Source: Candidatus Microbacterium colombiense
GTDB taxonomy: Bacteria; Actinomycetota; Actinomycetes; Actinomycetales; Microbacteriaceae
Assembly: GCA_029203165.1 (NCBI GenBank)
Contig: CP119308.1
Coordinates: forward strand, 1,240,001-1,304,000
Length of the DNA: 64,000 bases
Reading direction: 5' to 3'
Shown here: positions 25,369 to 33,669 of the stretch, one piece after another
Numbering within the stretch: the stretch's first letter is position 1
Layout of the letters: each line of letters starts with the position of its first letter
Notes under the pieces: model-generated
The model's input: the letters and a program-made list of their open reading frames with translations, nothing else
Told to the model about the DNA's origin: nothing
The model's database searches: none
Translations under genes and position numbers: made by a program

Positions 25369-26412
25369 ATGACACTGGACGCACCCCGCGTACTCGTCGT
25401 CGATGACGACCCGGACGTCGCACTGCTCGTGAAGACGGTGCTCGAGCGACGAGCCGGCTGCACCGTCGACGTCGCCGGCGATGGACGCTCCGCGCTGGAG
25501 AAGGTCGCCGAGGTGCGCCCCGACGTCGTGGTCACCGACATCGAGATGCCGGGACTGAGCGGCATCGAGCTGCTCGCCGAACTGCGACGGCTGATCCCGG
25601 GGGTTCCCGTCATCGTGATGACCGCCCATGTGTCGGTCGACTATGCGGTGTCGGCGTTGCGCGCCCAGGCAGACGAGTTCCTCACCAAGCCGCTCGACAA
25701 CGCTCGCCTGGTCGAGACGATCACCCGTCTCGTCGAAGAAGGACGCCGCCGTCAGGCCGAGAGCCGTCCGAAGAACGTCGTGCTCGCGATCGGGGCGCAT
25801 CCGGATGACGTCGAGATCGGCGTCGGTGGGCTGCTGTCCGCGCACTCCCAGGCCGGTGACGACGTGACGATTCTCACGCTCTCGCGTGGCGCGCGTGGGG
25901 GTGACGCTGACAGTCGGCAGAACGAGTCCCTCGCGTCGGCCGAGATCCTCGGTGCACGGCTGTTCCTGAAAGACCTCGTCGACACGGAGATCTCCGGCGG
26001 CGGTGCGACTGTTCGCCTCATCGAAGAGGTCGTCCGCGAGATCCAGCCGACGATCGTCTACACGCACTCGCAGAATGATCGGCATCAGGACCACCGCGCG
26101 GTGAGCGAGGCGACGATCGTCGCCACCCGTCGCGTGGGGACGGTCGCGTGCTACCAGAGCCCCTCGTCGACCATCGACTTCCGGCCGACGCGCTTCGTCC
26201 GCATCGACCAGTACCTCGAGCAGAAGCTGCGTCTCCTGGAGTGCTTCCAGTCACAGACCGCGAGCCGGGACTACCTCAACCCCGACTTCGTCAGCGCCAC
26301 CGCACGGTATTGGTCCCGCTTCGGCGGCGGCCTGGCGGTCGAGCCGTTGGAGGTCGTTCGGGAGACAGCGGAGTTCGTCGGTGCGCACGAGCTCTCGAGA
26401 CGGGAGAGCTGA
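25369..26412 (+). CDS. Receiver domain fused to a PIG-L/LmbE-type deacetylase
   Basis: A 347-residue two-domain protein. Residues 5-125 form a CheY-like receiver with acidic Asp12-Asp14, phosphoacceptor Asp57 (VVVTDIEMPG), Thr85 and Lys107. Residues 134-345 are a PIG-L-type zinc deacetylase with the AHPDDVE motif at 143-149 and a second zinc-site histidine cluster, YTHSQNDRHQDH. PIG-L enzymes remove acetyl from GlcNAc conjugates such as mycothiol or lipid precursors. Here phosphorylation of the receiver probably switches the enzyme directly. No DNA-binding domain is present. ATG 25369 follows AAGGAG by 10 nt. It is the first of seven overlapping genes that also encode a histidine kinase. Confidence 0.9.
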   Translation: MTLDAPRVLVVDDDPDVALLVKTVLERRAGCTVDVAGDGRSALEKVAEVRPDVVVTDIEMPGLSGIELLAELRRLIPGVPVIVMTAHVSVDYAVSALRAQADEFLTKPLDNARLVETITRLVEEGRRRQAESRPKNVVLAIGAHPDDVEIGVGGLLSAHSQAGDDVTILTLSRGARGGDADSRQNESLASAEILGARLFLKDLVDTEISGGGATVRLIEEVVREIQPTIVYTHSQNDRHQDHRAVSEATIVATRRVGTVACYQSPSSTIDFRPTRFVRIDQYLEQKLRLLECFQSQTASRDYLNPDFVSATARYWSRFGGGLAVEPLEVVRETAEFVGAHELSRRES

Positions 26413-27398
26413 TGACGACGCGCGTTCTGGTCACGGGAGCCGGCGGACCTGCCGGAGTGGCGGTCATCCGGTCGCTTCTGCGCCGGTCGGATCTGACGGT
26501 GTTCGCCGCCGACATGGACGGCTGGGCGAGTGGGCTGTATCTGGTGCCGGCGGAGCAGCGGCGCCTCATCCCGCCGGGGCGCGACGACGACTTCGTGCCC
26601 GCGATCGCGAAGCTCGTGGCCGACGACTCGCTCGACCTCGTGATCTCGACCGTCGACGTCGAGCTCGTCGCCGTCGCCGGGCGCCGCGAGGAGCTCGCTC
26701 CCGCTGTGCTCGCCGCGCCCTCGGCAGACACGCTGAACGCGGCGCTCGACAAGCTCATCCTCGCTGAACGCTGCGCGCCCACCGGCTTCGCTCCGCGCAC
26801 GGTGCTCGCAGGACCCGATGCGGAGAGCGTCGACTGGGAATACCCGGTCTTCGCCAAGCCGCGGCAGGGAGCGGGCAGCCGCGGCATCCGTCTGGTCCCC
26901 GATCGGGCCGCCCTCGAGGCGCTGCCCACCGATGAGGGCCTCATCGTGCAGGACTTCCTCCCGGGCGAGGAGTACTCCGTCGACGTGATCGCCGATGCGC
27001 AGGGCACCGTGATCGCTGCGGTGCCGCGCACGCGCGCGCGGGTGGATTCGGGAGTGGCCATCGCCGGACGCACCGTCCGCGATCCGGAACTCGAGGAGAC
27101 CGCCGCCGCACTCGCGCGGGCGATCGGACTCGTCGGTGTCGCCAATGTGCAGTTGCGGCGTGATCGGTCCGGACGGGCCGTGCTGCTCGAGATCAATCCG
27201 CGTTTCCCCGGCGCCCTGCCGCTCACGATCGCGGCCGGCGTCGACATCCCGTCGCTCGTCGTCGATCTGTTCCTGGGCAAGGAGCTTCCCGCGCGCGTGC
27301 CGTTCCGCGAGGTCGCCTCCGTGCGCTTCCTGGAGGATGTGATCGTCGAGGTCGAAGACGTCCTGGTCTCCGCGCACGCGGGGCATCAGGAGGAATGA
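26412..27398 (+). CDS. ATP-grasp carboxylate-amine ligase-like enzyme
   Basis: A 328-residue protein: an N-terminal Rossmann-like pre-ATP-grasp domain (VLVTGAGGPAGVAVIRSLL), then an ATP-grasp fold with FAKPRQGAGSRGI (148-159), QDFLPGEEYSVDV (180-192) and the metal-binding LEINPRFPG (259-267), as in carbamoyl-phosphate-synthase-like ligases. Such enzymes activate a carboxylate as acyl-phosphate and join it to an amine. The preceding enzyme would free an amine from an N-acetyl sugar, so ligation onto that amine is a reasonable guess. The start shares one base with the previous stop (TGATG). Confidence 0.85.
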   Translation: MTTRVLVTGAGGPAGVAVIRSLLRRSDLTVFAADMDGWASGLYLVPAEQRRLIPPGRDDDFVPAIAKLVADDSLDLVISTVDVELVAVAGRREELAPAVLAAPSADTLNAALDKLILAERCAPTGFAPRTVLAGPDAESVDWEYPVFAKPRQGAGSRGIRLVPDRAALEALPTDEGLIVQDFLPGEEYSVDVIADAQGTVIAAVPRTRARVDSGVAIAGRTVRDPELEETAAALARAIGLVGVANVQLRRDRSGRAVLLEINPRFPGALPLTIAAGVDIPSLVVDLFLGKELPARVPFREVASVRFLEDVIVEVEDVLVSAHAGHQEE

Positions 27399-28111
27399 TG
27401 GCCCACGAGGTGCTGCGCGGCGACCATCACGTGCACTCGACGTTCTCCGACGATGCGGTCTCGACGCTTGCCGAGAACGTCGAGGCCGCGGCGGCCCGCG
27501 GGCTCACTCGTCTACGCCTGGTCGACCATGTGCGCCGGAGCACGACGTGGGTGCCCGAGTACCTCGCCGCCGTGCGGGCGCTCGACGTGCCCGACGGACT
27601 CACCGTGCTCAGTGGTGTCGAGGCGAAGGTGCTCAACGCCGCGGGGGATCTCGACATCCCCGCATTGCCGGGCGGGATCGATCGGATCCTCATCGCCGAC
27701 CATCAGTTCCCCGGCGTCGACGGACCTCTCGGTCCGACGGCGGTGCGCGAGCGGATCGCGGCCGGATGGGCGCCGGATGACGTCCTGGACCAGTTCGTGT
27801 CGGCTCTGATCAGCTCGATGACCCGGTATCCGGGCAACCAGCTGGCGCACTGCTTCTCGATCCTGCCCAAGATCGGCCTCGCCGAACGGCAGCTGGGCTC
27901 CGAGCGCCTCCAGGCGTGGGCCGAGGCAGCAGCCTCGACGAACACGCTCGTCGAGGTGAACGAGAAGTGGGGATGCCCCGAACCCTCGACGTTGCGTGCG
28001 CTGCGCACGGCGGGGGCGGAGCTCGTCGCATCGACGGACAGCCACGTCGCCACCGACGTCGGTCGATACGACAGGGTCAAGACTCTGCTGGATGACGCGG
28101 GGCTACTCTGA
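27395..28111 (+). CDS. PHP-domain phosphoesterase
   Basis: A 238-residue PHP-fold metal phosphoesterase of histidinol-phosphatase type. The first metal motif DHHVHSTFSDD is at residues 10-20. LVDHVRR, DHQFPG, LAHCF and the last motif STDSHVATDVG follow at the usual spacing. Within the operon it could remove phosphate from a sugar or glycerol intermediate. A true role in histidine synthesis is unlikely, since no his genes are nearby. It starts ATGATG overlapping the previous stop by 4 nt. The second ATG (27398) is possible. Confidence 0.85.
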   Translation: MMAHEVLRGDHHVHSTFSDDAVSTLAENVEAAAARGLTRLRLVDHVRRSTTWVPEYLAAVRALDVPDGLTVLSGVEAKVLNAAGDLDIPALPGGIDRILIADHQFPGVDGPLGPTAVRERIAAGWAPDDVLDQFVSALISSMTRYPGNQLAHCFSILPKIGLAERQLGSERLQAWAEAAASTNTLVEVNEKWGCPEPSTLRALRTAGAELVASTDSHVATDVGRYDRVKTLLDDAGLL

Positions 28112-29598
28112 TGGCCGAGCTCACCTGGCTCGAGACCGCGTTCGTGATCTTCCTGCTGATCTGCGTTTTCGTGGGCACTCTGCCCGTGATCAACACGGGA
28201 CTGCAGTTCCTCACCCTTCCGCTGCACGCCTTCCGCAACCACTACGCCAAGGCGGCGCCGTATCACCCGCGCATCGCCGTGATCATCCCGGCGTGGAATG
28301 AAGGCCTCGTCATCGGCCCGGCGATCGAGCGCCTGCTGCAGCTGGAGTACCCGGCCGAGCGGCTGCGCGTCTTCGTGGTCGATGACGCCTCGACGGACGA
28401 CACCCCCGACATCGTCACGGCGAAGGCCGCGACCTACCCCGGGCGCGTGGTCCACCTGCGACGCGAGGTCGGAGGCGAGGGCAAGGCGCACACGCTCAAT
28501 CACGGTCTCGACATCGTGCTCGCCGACGAGTGGACCGAGGCGGTCCTGATCATGGACGCCGACGTCATCTTCGCGAAGGACTCGTTGCGCAAGCTCAGCA
28601 GGCACCTCTCGGATGAGAAGGTCGGTGCCGTCACCGCCTACATCGCCGAGGGCAGCCGCGACCGCAACTACCTCACCCGCTTCATCGCGATCGAGTACGT
28701 GATCGGTCAGCTCGCGGCGCGGCGCACGCAGAACGTCGGGGGAGCGATCGCCTGCCTGGCGGGCGGGGCGCAATTGCACTCGCGCGCCAACCTGGAGGCG
28801 ATCGGCGGGCGGATCCCGACCGGAACCCTGGCCGAAGACACCATGACCACCTTCGAGGGGCAGCTGAAGGGCCGCCGGATGGTGTTCGAGCCGCACGCCG
28901 TCGTGTTCGCCGAGGAACCCCGCACGATCGATGCGCTCTGGAAGCAGCGCCTGCGATGGGGGCGCGGCAATGTGCAACTCACCTCGATCTACCGCAAGCT
29001 GTGGTTCCGTCCGAGCCGTGTGCACAACCTCGGCAGCTTCCCCTTCGGCCTCGCCTGGTTCACCATCCTGCTGCTGCCGGCATTCATGCTGCTCGCCGCG
29101 GGGGCACTCCTGACGCTGCTCATCCTCCACAGCGATATCGCGGAGTTCGTGTTCCGCTTCATGTGGATCGCGGCCGCGTGCATCTACCTGTTCTCCATCC
29201 TCTTCGCAGTACAGCTCGACACCCGCATCGGGCGGCAATCCTGGCGTGAGGCGTTGATGTTCCCCGGGCTCGGCGCGTTGATCCTGATGGCCATCGCGCT
29301 GTTCCCCTGGCTCTTCGAGCGAGGACTCGCCGAGATCGGATGGGGGCTGACCGATCAGACCCGCTTCACCTGGGCGGTGATCTTCTACCTCTGGGGCCCG
29401 ATCTCGATGCTCGGCATCTGGCTCGCCCGAGCGGTGGAGAAGCTGCCGGGTGGGCGGTTCTTCGCAGGTCTTCTGCTCTACATCTGCGGATACGGATCGC
29501 TGCTCTGCGCGATCACGGTGGACTCCTACATCAAGGAATGGCGTCGGGCCGATGCCTCATGGATCAAGACTGAGAAGATCGGACGGGTCGACTCATGA
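28111..29598 (+). CDS. Membrane family-2 glycosyltransferase (processive synthase type)
   Basis: A 495-residue inner-membrane GT2 enzyme. One N-terminal helix (about 9-31) precedes the cytoplasmic catalytic domain with VVDDAST (89-95), DAD (149-151), the general-base ED in LAEDTMTT (242-243) and QRLRW (279-283). This is the D,D,D,QxxRW set of cellulose-, hyaluronan- and poly-GlcNAc-type synthases. Four or so C-terminal helices follow. It could polymerise a surface glycan or extend a glycolipid. The deacetylase three genes upstream points to N-acetylated sugar. The start overlaps the PHP stop by one base. Confidence 0.92.
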   Translation: MAELTWLETAFVIFLLICVFVGTLPVINTGLQFLTLPLHAFRNHYAKAAPYHPRIAVIIPAWNEGLVIGPAIERLLQLEYPAERLRVFVVDDASTDDTPDIVTAKAATYPGRVVHLRREVGGEGKAHTLNHGLDIVLADEWTEAVLIMDADVIFAKDSLRKLSRHLSDEKVGAVTAYIAEGSRDRNYLTRFIAIEYVIGQLAARRTQNVGGAIACLAGGAQLHSRANLEAIGGRIPTGTLAEDTMTTFEGQLKGRRMVFEPHAVVFAEEPRTIDALWKQRLRWGRGNVQLTSIYRKLWFRPSRVHNLGSFPFGLAWFTILLLPAFMLLAAGALLTLLILHSDIAEFVFRFMWIAAACIYLFSILFAVQLDTRIGRQSWREALMFPGLGALILMAIALFPWLFERGLAEIGWGLTDQTRFTWAVIFYLWGPISMLGIWLARAVEKLPGGRFFAGLLLYICGYGSLLCAITVDSYIKEWRRADASWIKTEKIGRVDS

Positions 29599-29738
29599 CC
29601 GAGACACCTTCGCACCAGGCTGAGGTGGATGAGATCGCCACCGACGCCCGCAAGGAGCATCGCCTCGTCTGGCAGGGGCTGCTCGCCTTCGCGATCGTCT
29701 TGGTGATCGTCATCGTGCGAGAGCTGTTCCTCCGATGA
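29595..29738 (+). CDS. 47-aa single-pass membrane protein
   Basis: A very short gene fitted exactly between the glycosyltransferase and the receiver, overlapping each by 4 nt (ATGA at both ends). That makes it very probably real. Residues 1-25 are polar and acidic (TETPSHQAEVDEIATDARKE) and cytoplasmic-looking. Residues 26-42 form one hydrophobic helix (GLLAFAIVLVIVIV), with RELFLR at the end. It may be a small subunit of the glycosyltransferase or link it to the signalling proteins. I know no family for it. Confidence 0.82.
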   Translation: MTETPSHQAEVDEIATDARKEHRLVWQGLLAFAIVLVIVIVRELFLR

Positions 29739-30082
29739 CCGGACGGCCGCTCGCCCTCGTGGTCGAGGACAGTGCCGATCAGACCGCCCTGCTGCGCCGC
29801 TACCTCGACAGGGAGGGGTTCGAGGTGCACATCGCCATCGATGCGGAGGCCGCGATCGCCGCGTTCTCGGACATCGATCCTGCTGTCGCCGTCGTCGACC
29901 TCCTCCTGCCCGGAGTCTCGGGCGCGGAATGCGCGCGTCTGATCCGCGAGCGATTCCCGGACTGCTTCCTCGTGATCAGCTCGGTGCTCGACACGACCGA
30001 CTATCCGCCGGCGGATGCGGCGCTGCCCAAGCCCCTCACCGGCGCGGACGTGCACCGCATCCTCGCGGGAGTCCCGCGGTGA
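29735..30082 (+). CDS. Stand-alone response-regulator receiver
   Basis: A 115-residue CheY-like single receiver domain: VVEDS with Asp12, phosphoacceptor Asp55 in VVDLLLPG, Ser82/83 in place of the usual Thr, and Lys99 (LPKPL). It has no output domain, so it must act by protein contact or as a phosphate carrier. It lies between the membrane peptide and the histidine kinase with 4-nt overlaps, suggesting a shuttle from the kinase to the receiver-deacetylase. Confidence 0.9.
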   Translation: MTGRPLALVVEDSADQTALLRRYLDREGFEVHIAIDAEAAIAAFSDIDPAVAVVDLLLPGVSGAECARLIRERFPDCFLVISSVLDTTDYPPADAALPKPLTGADVHRILAGVPR

Positions 30083-31872
30083 ACGCCGCGACGCCGCTGG
30101 ATCGCGCCGAGAACCGCTGGTACCAGCTGTTCGACAACCCCAGTCCGCTGCTCAAGCAGTCGCCGACGGCGATCGCGATCGTGGTCGCCGCGCTCGTCGC
30201 CTGGCTCAATCCCGACCTCGCCTTCACGCAGGGTCTCGCAGCGCTCGCCGGCATCTTCCTGGTGCTGCTGGCGACAGCTCATTCGGCCGTCCTCAGCGGG
30301 CTACGAGTGTACGAGGGCTGGGTCGTGCTCATCATCCCCATGATCGACATCCTCGGTCTGGGGCTCTTCCGTGCGGGGACCGGTGGGGCGTCGTCGATCT
30401 TCGGTTCGCTCGTCCTCCTGCCGGTGGTCTGGATCGCCGCAGCTCCCGGCATCCGCTGGGTGTTCGTCGTGGGAGGGCTGACGTCGATCGCCCTGCTCAT
30501 GCCGTACTTCGCCAGCCCGCCGGACACGGCCATCGAGTGGCTGCGCGGTGTCGTCGGCCCTCTCGTGTTCTCGGCCATGGCCGCGGTCGTCAACGAACTC
30601 TCTCGGCAGCAGCGCGTGCGCGCCGAACAGGCTGAAGAGCTCGTCGCCGAGCGCACGGCGGCGCTGAAGGGCAACGTGGCCGTGCTCGTGCAATTGCGCG
30701 AGAAGGAGATGCAGTACCGCGCGCTCGTGGAGTCGTACGAAAGTCTGTGGTCGTCGATCACCGCTCAAGCCGTGATCGGCACCGACTACTCCGGACGCAT
30801 CACGGCATGGAACCCCGGCGCGGAACGGCTGCTCGGTCTCACCTACGCCGAGGCCATGGACGATGTGCCCATCGACCGATTCTTCCCGGATGCCGTGCTG
30901 ACGATGTTGGCGCAGGACAACCCAGGACCTGCGCATCCGCTCGCATCGCCCGATCTGGCCCAGGGCATCCAGGCGCTGTTCGCGCGGGTCGACGCCGAGC
31001 AGATCGTCGATGGAGACCTGGCGATAGCGACCGCGGGTGGCACCGTCGTGCCCGCCCGGGTGACGGTCAGTCCGTATCAGGACGGCGCAGGCGCTCATCA
31101 GGGATACCTGCTCGTGGTGACGGACGAGAGCCGGGCTGTCGAGGTCGCTCGTATGAAGGACGAGTTCGTGGGGATGATCTCGCACGAGCTGAGAACCCCG
31201 CTGAGCGCGATCATCGGTTTCCTCGATCTGCTGCAGAACGATCCGGGGCAGCCGCTCACGGAGGACCAGCAGGAGTTCGTCGGGATCATCGAGCGCAATG
31301 CCCAGCGTCTGCTCAATCTCGTCGGCGACCTGTTGTTCACCGCGCAGGTTGAGTCCGGTCGATTCCCGCTCGATCGGGCAGAGGCCGACGTGATCGACAT
31401 CGTGCGATCGGCGGTGACGTCGGCCGGTCCGCATGCGCAGCGCGAGGGGATCACACTGACGGCGGACCTCCCGGACGCGGCGGTGCCGCTGATGATCGAC
31501 GCGGGGCGCATCGGTCAGGCCGTCGACAACCTGCTCTCCAACGCCATCAAGTTCACGCCGGCCGGCGGCAGCGTCACCGCCGGGGTACGACTCGTCGACG
31601 GGGGAGTGGAGCTGCGGGTGCGCGACACCGGCGTCGGCATCCCGGAGGATGAGCAGGGGATGCTGTTCACCCGCTTCTTCCGGGCATCCACGGCGACGCA
31701 GAACGCGGTGCCCGGAGTCGGATTGGGGCTCACGATCACGCGCGCCATCGTCATCGCGCACGGGGGCGTCATGGATCTGACGAGCGAGGAGGGCGTCGGC
31801 ACAGAGTTCCGCTTCACGCTTCCCTCCGCGCCGCGCACGGAGGTGTTGACCACGCTCAGCCTGCCCGAGTGA
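30079..31872 (+). CDS. Membrane PAS histidine kinase
   Basis: A 597-residue sensor kinase. About five to six transmembrane helices fill residues 25-185. A coiled coil (about 190-225) and a PAS domain (about 235-350, with IGTDYSGRITAWNPGAERLLGL, in two parts around the first turn) follow. HisKA carries the phospho-accepting His369 in SHELRTP. The ATPase domain has NLLSNAIKF, DTGVGIPED and GVGLGLTI boxes. The multi-helix sensor region suggests a membrane or lipid-linked signal. GTG 30079 overlaps the receiver stop (GTGA). It closes the seven-gene unit. No separate transcription-factor regulator is encoded. Confidence 0.93.
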   Translation: MNAATPLDRAENRWYQLFDNPSPLLKQSPTAIAIVVAALVAWLNPDLAFTQGLAALAGIFLVLLATAHSAVLSGLRVYEGWVVLIIPMIDILGLGLFRAGTGGASSIFGSLVLLPVVWIAAAPGIRWVFVVGGLTSIALLMPYFASPPDTAIEWLRGVVGPLVFSAMAAVVNELSRQQRVRAEQAEELVAERTAALKGNVAVLVQLREKEMQYRALVESYESLWSSITAQAVIGTDYSGRITAWNPGAERLLGLTYAEAMDDVPIDRFFPDAVLTMLAQDNPGPAHPLASPDLAQGIQALFARVDAEQIVDGDLAIATAGGTVVPARVTVSPYQDGAGAHQGYLLVVTDESRAVEVARMKDEFVGMISHELRTPLSAIIGFLDLLQNDPGQPLTEDQQEFVGIIERNAQRLLNLVGDLLFTAQVESGRFPLDRAEADVIDIVRSAVTSAGPHAQREGITLTADLPDAAVPLMIDAGRIGQAVDNLLSNAIKFTPAGGSVTAGVRLVDGGVELRVRDTGVGIPEDEQGMLFTRFFRASTATQNAVPGVGLGLTITRAIVIAHGGVMDLTSEEGVGTEFRFTLPSAPRTEVLTTLSLPE

Positions 31873-31965
31873 GCGAGGTGGTCTGAGACACCGATCACCT
31901 GAGACCCCGGCCACCTGATAGCCTGGTCGGCTCGCCGTTCGCGGGCGGAAGGACGGCCACGCACG

Positions 31966-33654
31966 GTGGGCTACATCGATGTCTCAGGCATTTCACTGAC
32001 GCTGCCCGACGGCAGACCTCTGCTCGACGACGCGACGTTCCGCGTCGGGCAGGGCTCGACGAGCGCGTTGATCGGGCCGAACGGCGCGGGCAAGACCACG
32101 CTGTTGCGGATCATCCGCGGCGATCAGCCCGCTGATGATGGCGTCGTCACGATCGACGGTGGGTTGGGCGTCATGGACCAGTTCGTCGGGCACGGCGAAC
32201 CGGGCCAGACCGTGCACGAGCTGCTCGTGCGCGTCGCCCCGCGGCGTATCCGCACGGCCGCTGAGGCCCTGGAGGCGGCAGAGAACGCGCTGATCGACAG
32301 GGACGAGCACGACACGCAGATGGCCTACGCCTCGGCCATCGCCGAATACGCGGACGCCGGCGGCTACGAGCACGAGACGGTCTGGGACCAGTGCACGGTG
32401 TCCGCGCTCGGGGTGCCCTTCGAGCGCGCCAGATACCGAGAGCTCACCAGCCTCTCCGGCGGGGAGCAGAAGAGGCTGGCGCTGGAGGCGTTGCTGCGCG
32501 GCCCCGACGAGGTGCTGCTGCTCGACGAACCGGACAACTACCTCGATGTTCCGGCGAAACGCTGGCTCGAGAAGCAGCTGCGCCAGACGCCCAAGACCGT
32601 GCTGCTGGTCTCGCACGATCGCGAGCTGCTCGCGCGTGCCGCTGACCGGCTGATCACCCTGGAGCCGGGCGGCGCGGGATCGACAGCCTGGGTGCACGGA
32701 GGCGGCTTCTCGACCTATCATCAGGCGCGGACCGACCGGATGGATCGCCTCGACGAGCTGCGGCGTCGGTGGGACGAGCAGCACGAGAAGCTGCTGACCC
32801 TGGTCGCGAATCTGAAGGTGAAGGCCTCGGCCAATGACGGCTTCGCCTCGCGCTACCAGGCGGCGCAGACGCGGCTGCGCAAGTTCGAGGAGGCCGGCCC
32901 GCCGGAGGAGCGTCCGCCCGGGCAGGACTTCGACATGCGCCTGCGCGGTGCGCGCACGGGCAAGCGCGCGGTCGTCGCACAGCGCCTCGAGCTCAGCGGC
33001 TTGATGCGCCCGTTCGACGCCGAGGTCTGGTACGGCGACCGGGTCGCGGTGCTCGGGTCGAACGGATCGGGCAAGTCGCACTTCCTGCGCCTGCTCGCGC
33101 GGGGCGGGAGCGATCCGGACCCCACGCTCGGGCATGTCACCTCGACCGGCGAGCAGTTGCACGAGGTGGTCCACTCGGGGCGTGCGGTGCTGGGTGCCCG
33201 CGTGGTTCCGGGGCTGTTCGCGCAGACCCACGCTCACCCGGAGTTCCTCGGGCGCACGCTGCTCGAGATCCTGCACCGAGGAGACGACCGTCGCGTCGGG
33301 ATGCCACGCGACGCCGCGAGCTCGGCCCTGGACCGTTACGGGCTCGTGCGCCAGGCGCAGCAGACGTTCGAGTCGCTCTCGGGGGGCCAGCAGGCCCGGT
33401 TGCAGGTGCTCCTGCTCGAACTCTCCGGTGCGACGCTGCTGCTGCTCGACGAGCCGACCGACAACCTCGACCTGGAGTCCGCCGAGGCGTTGGAGCAGGC
33501 GCTCGAGCGGTTCGAGGGCACCGTGCTCGCGGTCACGCACGATCGGTGGTTCGCGCGCTCCTTCGACCGCTTCCTCGTGTTCGGTTCGGATGGCGAGGTG
33601 TACGAGTCCGATGAGCCCGTCTGGGACGAGCGACGGGTGACCCGCGCCCGCTGA
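31966..33654 (+). CDS. ABC-F family ATPase
   Basis: A 562-residue protein with two ABC domains and no membrane segments. The Walker A motifs are GPNGAGKTTLL (N-domain) and GSNGSGKSHFL (C-domain), the signatures LSGGEQKRL and LSGGQQARL, and the Walker B motifs LLLDEPDNYLD and LLLDEPTDNLD. ABC-F proteins act on the ribosome E site in translation quality control or antibiotic protection. This member cannot be assigned to a resistance subgroup by eye. GTG 31966 has only a weak upstream AGGA. It converges on the next gene with a 15-nt gap and no terminator. Confidence 0.9.
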   Translation: MGYIDVSGISLTLPDGRPLLDDATFRVGQGSTSALIGPNGAGKTTLLRIIRGDQPADDGVVTIDGGLGVMDQFVGHGEPGQTVHELLVRVAPRRIRTAAEALEAAENALIDRDEHDTQMAYASAIAEYADAGGYEHETVWDQCTVSALGVPFERARYRELTSLSGGEQKRLALEALLRGPDEVLLLDEPDNYLDVPAKRWLEKQLRQTPKTVLLVSHDRELLARAADRLITLEPGGAGSTAWVHGGGFSTYHQARTDRMDRLDELRRRWDEQHEKLLTLVANLKVKASANDGFASRYQAAQTRLRKFEEAGPPEERPPGQDFDMRLRGARTGKRAVVAQRLELSGLMRPFDAEVWYGDRVAVLGSNGSGKSHFLRLLARGGSDPDPTLGHVTSTGEQLHEVVHSGRAVLGARVVPGLFAQTHAHPEFLGRTLLEILHRGDDRRVGMPRDAASSALDRYGLVRQAQQTFESLSGGQQARLQVLLLELSGATLLLLDEPTDNLDLESAEALEQALERFEGTVLAVTHDRWFARSFDRFLVFGSDGEVYESDEPVWDERRVTRAR

Positions 33655-33669
33655 TCGAGGAGTGAGGAT

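Noticed and set aside
27395..28111. Histidinol-phosphatase (hisK) assignment for the PHP protein
   Set aside because: The fold is shared, but there are no histidine genes nearby and it is locked into the signalling/glycan operon.
31966..33654. Antibiotic-resistance designation for the ABC-F protein
   Set aside because: ABC-F includes both translation factors and resistance proteins. No interdomain-linker signature I can read by eye separates them here.
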